Shown here: positions 34,822 through 42,533 of the stretch, piece after piece | Numbering within the stretch: the first letter of the stretch is position 1 | Layout: every line of letters starts with the position of its first letter | Source of the DNA: Microbacterium hominis | GTDB taxonomy: Bacteria; Actinomycetota; Actinomycetes; Actinomycetales; Microbacteriaceae | NCBI RefSeq assembly: GCF_013282805.1 | Contig: NZ_CP054038.1 | Location: 930,001-994,000 of the forward strand | Direction of reading: 5' to 3' | DNA: 64,000 nt | Made by a program: the position numbers and the translations under genes | Notes under the pieces: model-generated | Database searches by the model: none | Told to the model about the DNA's origin: nothing | The model's input: only the letters and a program-made list of their open reading frames with translations

Positions 34822-34994
34822 CGGTCGCTCCTTCCGTAGTGCATGTCGGCGTCGGCAGCACTCGTTGCTTGCTCTCACACAGTCAAGCGCGCGATTGTCT
34901 CGGTCGTGTTACGCGAGTGCTACCGCGCGGGAAAGGTCGCCGCGCTCCGCCGGCCCCGCACGTGAGGCGTGCCGCACACGATCCGGTGGCGCCG

Positions 34995-35450
34995 TCAGGA
35001 CAGGACGCCGGTGCGAAGCGCCCGCAGCATGCTCGTGAGGTTGCCGATGTCGTCGACCGGCCAGTCCTCGAGCGCGTTCATCAGCAGACCCTCGTGGGGC
35101 TGGCGCGCTTCGGCGAGGCGCTCGCGCCCGAAGGCGGTGGGGCGCAGGAGGCTCGACCGGCGGTCGCCGGGATCGGGGGTGCGCTCGATGAGCCCGATGC
35201 GCTCGAGTTCGCGCACCGCGCGGCTGATCTGGCCCTTGTCGGATCCGAGCGTCTCGGCCAGGGACGACAGGGTGATCCCCTCGAGGCGCGCGATGGTGCT
35301 GAACACCTTGTACGCACCGGGGTGCAGCCCCGGGCTCACGCGTTCGGCCCGCTCCGCCAGGATGCGGCGGAAGCTGTTCATCAGCTCGCTGAATTCGGCC
35401 TCGAGAGCGCGCACCGCCTCGGTGCGCGCCCCCGCAGTCGTCTCGACCAT
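34995..35450 (-). CDS. MarR-family transcriptional regulator
   Basis: A 151-residue MarR protein with the winged helix in the middle (GAYKVFSTIARLEGITLSSLAETLGSDKGQISRAVRELERIGLIERTPDPGDRRSSLLRPT) and dimerisation helices at both ends. It lies 10 bp behind the MFS transporter on the same strand and is probably its co-transcribed repressor; GTTGA/TCAAC half-sites overlap the operon promoter. A TAGGCT box seven bases before the ATG could also drive a leaderless transcript. The ligand is unknown. Confidence 0.9.
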   Translation of the reverse strand: MVETTAGARTEAVRALEAEFSELMNSFRRILAERAERVSPGLHPGAYKVFSTIARLEGITLSSLAETLGSDKGQISRAVRELERIGLIERTPDPGDRRSSLLRPTAFGRERLAEARQPHEGLLMNALEDWPVDDIGNLTSMLRALRTGVLS

Positions 35451-35460
35451 GTCGCAGAGC

Positions 35461-37233
35461 CTAGCCCCGTACGCCGGCGGTGCCGGATGCATCCGCACGG
35501 CCGGTCGCGAGGGTCCCCTCGGCCGGGTGGGCCGCGCCGGCACCGGCGGTCGCGGCGGGCGCGGCATCCCGATCGCTCGCGCTCGCCGTGAGCACCTGCA
35601 TGCCCTCGTCGACGGACACGGTCGCAAGGTCGGCCTCGGCCGCCTGGGCCCGCTCGACGGTGGTCATGCGCGTGAGCGGAACGTTCGGCAGGAACACGAT
35701 CGCGATGAGGCTGATCACCGCGAAGGGCACGGCGATGAGGAACGAGTGCGAGATTCCCTGCGCGTAGACGTCCTCGACGATGACGCGCACGCTCTCGGGC
35801 ATGGTCGACACCTGGGGGAGGGTGCCGCTCTGGATCTGCTCCGCCACCGCGGCGCCCTTGTCGCCCAGTGCCACGATCGCCGCCGTCAGGTCGTCCTTGC
35901 GGTCGATCATGAGCTCGGTGACCCGCGAGGCGAGCGCGGCGCCCATGACCGAGACGCCCACCGTGCCGCCGAGGCTGCGGAAGAAGGTGACGCCGGAGCT
36001 GGCGACCCCGATCTCGGCGGGCGCCGTGGTGTTCTGCACGACGAGCACGAGGTTCTGCATCGTCATGCCCACCCCGGCGCCGAGCAGGAACATGTAGAGC
36101 GAGACGAGCGCGAAGTTCGTGTCGTAGTGGATCGTCGACAGCAGATACGACCCGGCGATGAGCGAGACGCCGCCCGCGAGCAGATACGGCTTCCAGTGGC
36201 CGTACTTGGTGATGAGCCCGCCGGCGCCGATGGATGCCAGCAGCAGGCCGGCGATCATCGGGATGGTCATGAGACCGGCCTCGGTGGGGGTCGCGCCGCG
36301 CGCCAGCTGCATGTACTGGCTGAGGAACACCGACGCGCCGAACATCGCGATGCCGGTGGCGATCGAGGCGATGACCGAGAGCGTGAAGGTGCGGTTGCGG
36401 AACATCGACAGCGGCACGAGCGGCTCCTTCGAGCGCAGCTCGACGACGATGAACAGCGCCGTGCCGAGGACGGCGCCGCCGACCATGAGGACCGTCTCGA
36501 GGCTCCACCAGTCGAAGCTGTCGCCGGCGAGGCTGACCCAGATCAGCAGGAGCGACACCGAGACCGACAGCAGCACGATGCCGAGATAGTCGATCGACAC
36601 CTTCGAGCGGGTGCGCGGGACGATGCGCAGCGTGCGCTGCAGGATGATGAGCGCGGCGACGGCGAACGGCAGTGCGACGAAGAAGTTCCAGCGCCATCCC
36701 CAGGTGTCGGTGATGAGGCCGCCCAGCAGCGGTCCGCCGACCGTGGCGACGGCCATGACCGCGCCGAACAGGCCCATATAGCGGCCGCGCTCGCGCGGGC
36801 TGATGATGTCGGCCATGATGACCTGGCTGAGGGCGGCCAGGCCGCCCGCGCCGATGCCCTGCACCGCGCGGAAGGCGATGAGCGTCTCGGAGTTCTGCGA
36901 GAAGCCGGCCGCGGCGGTGGCGAGCACGAACAGCACGATGGCGAGCTGGATGAGCAGCTTGCGGTTGAAGAGGTCGGCGAGCTTGCCCCAGATCGGCGTC
37001 GAGATCGCCGTGGTGAGGAGGGTGGCGGTGACCACCCACGTGAAGACGGACTGGTCGCCGTCGAGGTCGTGGACGATGACCGGCAGCGACGTCGAGACGA
37101 CGGTCGAGGCGAGCATCGAGACGAACATCCCCAGGAGCAGGCCGGAGAGGGCCTCCAGCACCTGGCGGTGGGTCATTCGGGGTTGAGGCGCGACCGGTTC
37201 GGCGGCCACGGCGTCTGCGGTGGGTGCGGACAT
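35461..37233 (-). CDS. MFS multidrug efflux transporter (DHA2, 14-TMS)
   Basis: A 590-residue major facilitator of the DHA2 (EmrB/QacA) drug:H+ antiporter family with 14 predicted membrane helices. Motif A-like GKLADLFNRKLLIQ lies in loop 2-3, motif C-like GPLLGGLITDTWGWRWNFF follows, and motif B RAVQGIGAGGLAALSQ is intact. A hydrophilic C-terminal tail of about 70 residues follows the last helix. The GAAGGA site supports the ATG at 37233. It heads a two-gene operon with marR under a -35/-10 promoter overlapped by repeated half-sites. Substrate not predictable. Confidence 0.92.
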   Translation of the reverse strand: MSAPTADAVAAEPVAPQPRMTHRQVLEALSGLLLGMFVSMLASTVVSTSLPVIVHDLDGDQSVFTWVVTATLLTTAISTPIWGKLADLFNRKLLIQLAIVLFVLATAAAGFSQNSETLIAFRAVQGIGAGGLAALSQVIMADIISPRERGRYMGLFGAVMAVATVGGPLLGGLITDTWGWRWNFFVALPFAVAALIILQRTLRIVPRTRSKVSIDYLGIVLLSVSVSLLLIWVSLAGDSFDWWSLETVLMVGGAVLGTALFIVVELRSKEPLVPLSMFRNRTFTLSVIASIATGIAMFGASVFLSQYMQLARGATPTEAGLMTIPMIAGLLLASIGAGGLITKYGHWKPYLLAGGVSLIAGSYLLSTIHYDTNFALVSLYMFLLGAGVGMTMQNLVLVVQNTTAPAEIGVASSGVTFFRSLGGTVGVSVMGAALASRVTELMIDRKDDLTAAIVALGDKGAAVAEQIQSGTLPQVSTMPESVRVIVEDVYAQGISHSFLIAVPFAVISLIAIVFLPNVPLTRMTTVERAQAAEADLATVSVDEGMQVLTASASDRDAAPAATAGAGAAHPAEGTLATGRADASGTAGVRG

Positions 37234-37307
37234 GGGGAATCCTTCGCGTGAGGAGGGGGCGCGGCGACGCTGACGCGATGACGGTGAGGCGATGACGTTG
37301 ATGCGAT

Positions 37308-37358
37308 TCAACAGTTGAGAGAAGTCAACTATAAGGGATTGGTTGACATGGCTCAACC
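37308..37358. promoter_or_regulatory. Cluster of GTTGA/TCAAC operator half-sites
   Basis: TCAACAGTTGA (37308-37318) is a perfect dyad, TCAAC recurs at 37325, and GGTTGA-N6-TCAACC (37341-37358) is a larger dyad. Five half-sites cover the promoter of the MFS-marR operon from -35 to past the start site. The likely ligand is the MarR protein encoded in that operon. Confidence 0.7.
37328..37356 (-). promoter_or_regulatory. Promoter of the MFS-marR operon
   Basis: Reading the minus strand: TTGAGC (37356-37351), 17-bp spacer, TATAGT (37333-37328). Spacing is ideal and both hexamers are good. It is covered by the GTTGA/TCAAC sites. The leader is about 90 nt. Confidence 0.7.
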
Positions 37359-37419
37359 ATCGTGGGTGCGTCATCCGGATGTGCGGACACGACGGGGCCG
37401 CACGCGCGAGGATGGAGTC

Positions 37420-37920
37420 GTGTTCAGCGTCGAGCTGCTGCCGGACCCGCGCATCGATCGCGCGGTGCGATCCGACTGGGAGCGCCTGCGCGAAGCCCAC
37501 CTGCCGAGCGCAGGACGCAACCCGTCGCCGAGCAACCGGCCGCACCTGACCGCGGCGGTGCGCGAGCACGTCGACCCCGCCGCGCTCGAAGATCTCGTCG
37601 AGCTGCTGCCGCTGCCGCTGGAGGTGAGCGGCGTGGTGCTGTTCGGACGGGAGCGGTTCGTGCTGGCGCGGCACGTCGTCGTGGCCGGCGCGCTGGCCGC
37701 GTTCCACGCCGCGGTGGCCCGGCGGCTGGGACCGCCCGGGGCGCGGTTCGAGACGACGGCCGTCGATCGCTGGACCCCGCACCTGACCCTCGCGCGGGGA
37801 CTCGATGCCGACCACCTCGCGCGGGCTCTGCGGGCGGTGGAGATCCCGAACATGGTCGGCGAGGCCGTCGGACTGCGTGTGTGGGATGCCGCGGCCAAGG
37901 CGGTCACGACGCTGCGGTGA
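37420..37920 (+). CDS. 2'-5' RNA ligase-family 2H phosphoesterase
   Basis: A 166-residue 2H phosphoesterase. Both catalytic H-x-T motifs are present: NRPHLTAAV (near residue 45) and TPHLTLARG (near residue 125), about 80 residues apart as in LigT/ThpR proteins. These enzymes ligate or hydrolyse 2',5'-linked or cyclic-phosphate RNA ends. The start is uncertain: GTG at 37420 with GAGG eight bases upstream is preferred. The open frame runs back to 37315 through the operator region of the divergent MFS gene, which argues against the longer form. The physiological role is unknown. Confidence 0.82.
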   Translation: MFSVELLPDPRIDRAVRSDWERLREAHLPSAGRNPSPSNRPHLTAAVREHVDPAALEDLVELLPLPLEVSGVVLFGRERFVLARHVVVAGALAAFHAAVARRLGPPGARFETTAVDRWTPHLTLARGLDADHLARALRAVEIPNMVGEAVGLRVWDAAAKAVTTLR

Positions 37921-37929
37921 TCCGCGCGG

Positions 37930-38595
37930 TCAGTCGGCGAGTGCGAGGGCGCGATACGCCTGGCGCGGCTCGGGCGCCGGGTGCGGCATCCCGAGCTGTC
38001 CTGGTGCGGTGCGACCGGTCGTGCGCCGGTAGAGCTCGTCGATGAGCGACGTCGCGAGACGCACGAGCTTGCGGATCTCGAGGTCGTCGCGCTCCACCCA
38101 GGCGCAGCGGGGCTCGTCGCCGATCGGCACGAAGTCGTCGTGCTGCTCCCAGGCGACGAGGGTGCGCTCCGCGCCCAGCACGTGCTGCTGCCACCACACC
38201 TGGCGAAGATAGGAGCGGGGGATGCTGCGCCAGGCCTTGTTCGTCGTCTTGATCTCGGCGAGGGTGATGCGGCCCGCCGCGTCCACGCCGATGCCGTCGG
38301 GGGTGGCGAGGTGCCGCTTCTCGACGACGGCGTGGAACAGCGCCGACGACGGCTGGATGCCGTGGGTCGCGGCGACCCATGCGGCGATCTCGGGCTCGCG
38401 GGCCCGCCCGTGCGCGGTGTAGGCGTTGCCGGAGAACCCCGAGCCATGGAGCTTCGCATCCGCTGCGCGCGCGATCGCGCGGTCGCTGGTGAGGGTCGCG
38501 ACGTCGGTGGCGGTGATGCCGCGCGAGCGCGCCCGCACCCACGCGACCCGGTCGCGGGAGTCCGCGACGATGCGTGCGGCGAGCTCGGGTGTCAC
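37930..38595 (-). CDS. YqaJ-like PD-(D/E)XK nuclease
   Basis: A 221-residue nuclease of the YqaJ/lambda-exonuclease type. Motifs in order: [12 protein letters not shown] (N-terminal YqaJ signature), [12 protein letters not shown], the catalytic GIGVD...[11 protein letters not shown] (D, then E-x-K) near residues 102-117, and [11 protein letters not shown]. YqaJ proteins are usually phage recombination exonucleases with a single-strand annealing partner; no such partner or phage gene is nearby, so this is a solitary chromosomal copy. GTG at 38595. It ends convergent to the 2H gene with a 9-bp gap. Confidence 0.82.
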   Translation of the reverse strand: MTPELAARIVADSRDRVAWVRARSRGITATDVATLTSDRAIARAADAKLHGSGFSGNAYTAHGRAREPEIAAWVAATHGIQPSSALFHAVVEKRHLATPDGIGVDAAGRITLAEIKTTNKAWRSIPRSYLRQVWWQQHVLGAERTLVAWEQHDDFVPIGDEPRCAWVERDDLEIRKLVRLATSLIDELYRRTTGRTAPGQLGMPHPAPEPRQAYRALALAD

Positions 38596-38707
38596 CCTTC
38601 GACCCTACGTCGGTCCCGGGACATCCGCGGGGTGCGACGCACCGGCGGCCGCCGGTCCGGAGGTGGCCGGGGTTGTGCGCTGCCGTGTCGCGGCGCAGAG
38701 TCGGAGC

Positions 38708-39037
38708 ATGGAGACGATCTCAGCAGCGCATTTCCGCGACGCCCTCGGTCGGCGCGGCTGGCACGCCGATCGCACCGGAGCGCGCATCACCTACCGCACC
38801 GGCGATTTCGCGACCGGCGCGCGGCTGTTCGCGGAGGTCGCGCGGCTCGCCGACGAGGCGAATCACCATCCCGACGTCGAGGTGGGCTATCCCGCCGTCT
38901 CGCTCCACCTCATCACCCATGAAGCCGGCGGGCTCACCGCGAAGGACCTCGCGCTCGCCGAGCAGATCAGCGATGCCGCGGCGGACCTCGGAATCGAGCC
39001 GGACGCGACCCCGGGAGACGCCGAACCGGGGGAGTGA
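38708..39037 (+). CDS. Pterin-4a-carbinolamine dehydratase (PhhB-like)
   Basis: A 109-residue 4a-hydroxytetrahydrobiopterin dehydratase. The family histidine cluster is seen in [44 protein letters not shown], with catalytic His residues in NHHPDV and the distal LHLITHE. It recycles tetrahydrobiopterin for aromatic hydroxylases or has another pterin role; no hydroxylase is in view. The start at 38708 has a close GGAG; an upstream start in the same frame is possible. It lies directly before the rplJ promoter. Confidence 0.9.
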   Translation: METISAAHFRDALGRRGWHADRTGARITYRTGDFATGARLFAEVARLADEANHHPDVEVGYPAVSLHLITHEAGGLTAKDLALAEQISDAAADLGIEPDATPGDAEPGE

Positions 39038-39058
39038 GGAGCCCGCCCCCGCCTCGAT

Positions 39059-39087
39059 TTGGCGGCTCATCGGTCGTCGCGTACTAT
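39059..39087 (+). promoter_or_regulatory. rplJ promoter
   Basis: TTGGCG (39059-39064), 17-bp spacer, TACTAT (39082-39087), inside the word TCGCGTACTATGGAC also found before rplK. This is the better of the two promoters and starts a leader of about 215 nt. Confidence 0.75.
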
Positions 39088-39093
39088 GGACGA

Positions 39094-39236
39094 AGCCGAA
39101 GACCGCCGGTCATCGACGTGCGCGCAAGCGCGCCGAGATCGAAGCACTGCGAATGCAGAGGCCCGCGCAGGTGTCACGAACGATTCTCCTGGATTCCCAG
39201 GATTCCCGCTCCGTGCGCTTGCGCCGGAGCTTTTTT
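39094..39236 (+). ncRNA. Ribosomal protein L10 leader with attenuator hairpin
   Basis: The roughly 215-nt untranslated region between the promoter and rplJ contains several stems and ends with an intrinsic terminator: GCTCCG(T)GCGC pairs with GCGCCGGAGC (39208-39230) followed by TTTTTT (39231-39236), 72 bp before the rplJ start. Placement and form match the L10 leader, in which L10-L12 binding upstream favours termination or blocks translation. The exact boundaries of the L10-binding kink-turn were not resolved. Confidence 0.7.
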
Positions 39237-39308
39237 CATGCGCAGAGCCCGGTGTTCCAGGTCGACGCCCCGTCATCGCGGAGCGTCTCGTACACACAAG
39301 GAGTGGCC

Positions 39309-39824
39309 ATGGCGCAGAAGGAAGCATCGGTCGCCGAGCTCACGAAGCACTTCGAGGACTCGACCGCCGTTCTGCTCACCGAGTACCGCGGTCTGACGGT
39401 TGCCCAGCTCAAGGAGCTGCGCAACAGCATCCGTCAGGACGCGGAATACGCCGTGGTGAAGAACACGCTGACCAAGATCGCCGCGAGCAACGCGGGGGTC
39501 ACGGGACTGGACGACGACCTCAAGGGTCCGTCGGCTGTCGCGTTCGTGCACGGTGACCCGGTCGCCGTCGCGAAGGGCCTGCGTGCCTTCGCCAAGGCAC
39601 ACCCTCTTCTCGTGATCAAGGGCGGGTACTTCGACGGTGCCGCCCTGACCGCAGACGAGGTCAACAAGCTCGCCGACCTCGAGAGCCGTGAAGTCCTGCT
39701 GGCGAAGCTCGCCGGTGCGATGAAGGCATCGATGACCAAGGCGGCATACGTCTTCAACGCGCTCCCGTCGAAGGCCGTTCGCACGGTCGACGCGCTGCGC
39801 GAGAAGCAGGAGTCCGCGGCCTAA
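39309..39824 (+). CDS. rplJ: 50S ribosomal protein L10
   Basis: A 171-residue L10, which anchors L7/L12 dimers to the stalk. Signature [34 protein letters not shown] near the start; the C-terminal helix from about residue 135 binds L12. AAGGAG ribosome site nine bases upstream of the ATG. Regulated by the leader and attenuator described above. rplL follows after 79 bp. Confidence 0.98.
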   Translation: MAQKEASVAELTKHFEDSTAVLLTEYRGLTVAQLKELRNSIRQDAEYAVVKNTLTKIAASNAGVTGLDDDLKGPSAVAFVHGDPVAVAKGLRAFAKAHPLLVIKGGYFDGAALTADEVNKLADLESREVLLAKLAGAMKASMTKAAYVFNALPSKAVRTVDALREKQESAA

Positions 39825-39903
39825 CCCTTGGCCCCGGCAAACCAATCGGTTGTCGAGAGGGCCGCGAAGCGGCCGTATCGAGACACAATCAAGGAGAATC
39901 ATC

Positions 39904-40293
39904 ATGGCAAAGCTCAGCACTGAGGAGCTGCTCGACGCGTTCAAGGAGCTCACCCTCATCGAGCTCAGCGAGTTCGTCAAGGCGTTCGAGGAGACCTTCG
40001 ACGTCACCGCTGCCGCCCCCGTCGCCGTTGCCGCCGCTGGCGCTCCGGCCGGTGGCGCTCCCGCCGAGGAGGCCGAGGAGAAGGACGCGTTCGACGTCGT
40101 CCTCGAGGCCGCCGGCGACAAGAAGATCCAGGTCATCAAGGTCGTCCGCGAGCTCACCTCGCTCGGCCTCGGTGAGGCGAAGGCCGTCGTCGACGGTGCT
40201 CCCAAGGCCGTCCTCGAGGGCGCCAACAAGGAGACCGCTGACAAGGCGAAGGCCGCTCTCGAAGAGGCCGGCGCGACGGTTACCCTCAAGTAA
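39904..40293 (+). CDS. rplL: 50S ribosomal protein L7/L12
   Basis: A 129-residue L12. N-terminal dimerisation domain (1-35), Ala/Gly/Pro-rich hinge (38-55: [19 protein letters not shown]), and C-terminal factor-binding domain [41 protein letters not shown]. The AAGGAG site and the high lysine codon bias fit high expression. It ends at a strong terminator. Confidence 0.98.
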   Translation: MAKLSTEELLDAFKELTLIELSEFVKAFEETFDVTAAAPVAVAAAGAPAGGAPAEEAEEKDAFDVVLEAAGDKKIQVIKVVRELTSLGLGEAKAVVDGAPKAVLEGANKETADKAKAALEEAGATVTLK

Positions 40294-40320
40294 TCCCGCG
40301 CTGCATTCGCAGCATCTTCG

Positions 40321-40352
40321 GAAGGCCCCGGTGCTTCGGCACCGGGGCCTTC
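40321..40352 (+). terminator. Terminator after rplL
   Basis: A perfect 14-bp stem (40321-40334 with 40339-40352) closed by a TTCG tetraloop. The tail TGTCATGTC is only partly T-rich. Confidence 0.85.
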
Positions 40353-40443
40353 TGTCATGTCGGGATGCCGCACCTGCACGGCTTCCGTGAATGCCCTTTC
40401 TCGCCCCACCGCATACCTTTCTCCTTGATTTTGCGCAGATAGC

Positions 40444-40472
40444 TTGCATCCGCTTCGTGAACCGGGTAGAAC
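40444..40472 (+). promoter_or_regulatory. Promoter of the first sugar-importer operon
   Basis: TTGCAT (40444-40449), 17-bp spacer, TAGAAC (40467-40472). It is followed immediately by a long inverted repeat. The 302-bp gap rplL-permease also holds a stretch (about 40380-40500) with visibly lower GC than its surroundings and no recognisable gene. Confidence 0.5.
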
Positions 40473-40500
40473 AGAAAGCGCATTCCAGAATGCGCTTTCT
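40473..40500. promoter_or_regulatory. 28-bp perfect inverted repeat on the start site (operator or attenuator)
   Basis: Arms 40473-40485 and 40488-40500 are perfectly complementary (13 bp, 2-nt centre). It contains AAAGCGC and GCGCTTT, the half-sites of LacI-family operators, and covers the expected transcription start of the promoter at 40444-40472. Probable operator for the LacI-type protein encoded at 44042; it could also form an RNA hairpin at the 5' end of the transcript. Confidence 0.5.
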
Positions 40501-40595
40501 CATCCATCGACGAAGATGACGGAGGGTACGGTGACGACGACGCACCGCTTGCGCCACGCAGTCCGCGTGACCCGCGCCAGGGCCGGAGGGCTCGC

Positions 40596-41522
40596 ATGAG
40601 CGCCATCGGGGAGCTCGGCACGCTGAAGTCCGCCAAGGCGGCCGGCAAGAAGCAGAACAAAGCCGCCTACCTGTTCCTGCTGCCGTGGTTCGTGGGCCTC
40701 GCACTGATCACGGTCGGCCCGATGATCGCCTCGTTCGCGCTCTCGTTCACGCGCTACAACCTGCTGAGCCCGCCGCGCTTCAACGGTCTCGACAACTACG
40801 CGCGCATGCTCGAGGACGACCGCCTGTGGACCTCGCTCACGGTCACCTTCACGTACGTGTTCGTGTCGGTGCCGCTGCAGCTGGCGGTCGCCCTGCTGCT
40901 CGCGATCGTGCTCGACCGGGGGCTTCGCGGTCTCGCCTTCTACCGCTCGGCGTTCTACCTGCCGTCGCTGCTGGGCGCGAGTGTGGCGATCGCGATGCTG
41001 TGGCGCCAGCTGTTCGGCGTCGACGGCCTGGTCAACACGGTGCTCGGATGGTTCGGCATCGAGGGGCAGGGCTGGATCTCCAACCCGGATACGGCTCTGG
41101 GCACCCTGATGATCCTCAACGTCTGGACCTTCGGGTCGCCGATGGTGATCTTCCTCGCGGGGCTCCGCCAGATCCCGACGATGTACTACGAGGCGGCCGC
41201 GATCGACGGCGCGTCCAAGCGACAGCAGCTCTTCCGCATCACGATCCCGCTGCTGACCCCGATCATCTTCTTCAACCTCGTGCTGCAGGTGATCGGCGCG
41301 TTCCAGTCGTTCACGCAGGCCTACATCGTCTCGGGCGGCTCCGGGGGACCCGTCGATTCGACGCTCTTCTACACGCTCTACCTGTACCAGCAGGGCTTCA
41401 CCTCGCTGAACATGGGCTACGCCTCGGCGATGGCCTGGATCCTGCTGCTGATCGTGGCAGCGCTGACCGCACTGGCCTTCTGGACCAGCAAGTACTGGGT
41501 TTTCTACGATGACCAGGATTGA
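40596..41522 (+). CDS. Carbohydrate ABC transporter permease (MalF/UgpA type)
   Basis: A 308-residue inner-membrane permease with about six helices and the EAA-loop motif EAAAIDGASKRQQLFRITIPLLTPIIFF (about 195-222), which contacts the ATPase. The N-terminal MSAIGELGTLKSAKAAGKKQNKAA tail is cytoplasmic. GGAGGG ribosome site before the ATG. It forms a three-gene unit with a second permease and a lipoprotein; the order permease-permease-binding protein is less common than binding protein first. No ATPase is in the operon, so a shared MsiK-like ATPase is likely, as is usual in actinobacteria. Confidence 0.92.
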   Translation: MSAIGELGTLKSAKAAGKKQNKAAYLFLLPWFVGLALITVGPMIASFALSFTRYNLLSPPRFNGLDNYARMLEDDRLWTSLTVTFTYVFVSVPLQLAVALLLAIVLDRGLRGLAFYRSAFYLPSLLGASVAIAMLWRQLFGVDGLVNTVLGWFGIEGQGWISNPDTALGTLMILNVWTFGSPMVIFLAGLRQIPTMYYEAAAIDGASKRQQLFRITIPLLTPIIFFNLVLQVIGAFQSFTQAYIVSGGSGGPVDSTLFYTLYLYQQGFTSLNMGYASAMAWILLLIVAALTALAFWTSKYWVFYDDQD

Positions 41523-41532
41523 GGACCGGCCC

Positions 41533-42438
41533 ATGGCGATGACCGCCGAACTCCCGACCGAGACGATCGTCACGGGCAAGCCGCCCGCTCGCCGCGGTGC
41601 GAACCCGTTCCGCAAGCCCGCCATGAGCATCCTGCGCCACGCGGTGCTGATCCTGCTCGCCCTGCTGATGCTCTATCCGGTGATCTGGATGGTCGTGAGC
41701 TCCCTGCGGCCCAACGAGCTCATCTTCCGCGAGCCGGGCATCGTGCTGGACAGCTTCGAGATCTCCAACTACACGGAGGGCTGGAACGCGCTGTCGTACC
41801 CGTTCAACGTGTACCTGCTCAACTCCGCGATCGTGGTGCTGGGCTGCGTGGTCGGCAACCTCGTGTCCTGCTCGATGGCGGCCTACGCCTTCGCGCGGCT
41901 CGAGTTCTCGGGCAAGAAGTTCTGGTTCGCGATCATGCTGCTGAGCATCATGCTCCCGATCCACGTGATCATCGTGCCGCAGTACATCATGTTCTCCCAG
42001 ATCGGCTGGGTGAACACGTTCCTTCCGCTGATCGTGCCGAAGCTGCTGGCCACCGACGCGTTCTTCGTCTTCCTGATGGTGCAGTTCATCCGCGGCATCC
42101 CGCGCGAGCTCGACGAGGCGGCCCGCATCGACGGAGCGGGCCACCCGCGAATCTTCCTGCAGGTGATCCTTCCCCTGATGACGCCGGCGCTGGCGACCGC
42201 GGCGATCTTCACCTTCATCTGGACGTGGAACGACTTCTTCTCCCAGCTGATCTTCCTGACCCGGCCGGAGATGTACACCGTGCCGCTGGCCCTCGCCGCC
42301 TTCCAGGACGCCCAGAGCGCCACCAACTACGCGCAGATGTTCGCCATGAGCGTCGTCTCGCTCGTTCCGATCTTCCTGATCTTCCTGTTCGGCCAGCGAT
42401 TCCTCATCAAGGGCATCGCGACCACGGGAATCAAGTGA
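41533..42438 (+). CDS. Carbohydrate ABC transporter permease (MalG/UgpE type)
   Basis: A 301-residue permease with six helices and the EAA loop DEAARIDGAGHPRIFLQVILPLMTPALA (about 195-222). It pairs with the preceding permease. The start is taken at the ATG at 41533, which has GAGG about nine bases upstream; the in-frame ATG at 41509 inside the previous gene lacks a ribosome site but would add eight residues. The intergenic space is 10 bp, so co-transcription is certain. The following solute-binding lipoprotein completes the importer. Confidence 0.92.
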   Translation: MAMTAELPTETIVTGKPPARRGANPFRKPAMSILRHAVLILLALLMLYPVIWMVVSSLRPNELIFREPGIVLDSFEISNYTEGWNALSYPFNVYLLNSAIVVLGCVVGNLVSCSMAAYAFARLEFSGKKFWFAIMLLSIMLPIHVIIVPQYIMFSQIGWVNTFLPLIVPKLLATDAFFVFLMVQFIRGIPRELDEAARIDGAGHPRIFLQVILPLMTPALATAAIFTFIWTWNDFFSQLIFLTRPEMYTVPLALAAFQDAQSATNYAQMFAMSVVSLVPIFLIFLFGQRFLIKGIATTGIK

Positions 42439-42533
42439 CGAAGCCGTCACGACCGCAGTACTCGCGACCCGCCCCGGGTCGTCCTCATCACCCGCACCGA
42501 AACACGACGACTCCGGTCGAAAGGATGCATGAC

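Noticed and set aside
34822..34994. Gap between the MarR gene and the oxidoreductase
   Set aside because: No hairpin, promoter or small gene could be supported there.
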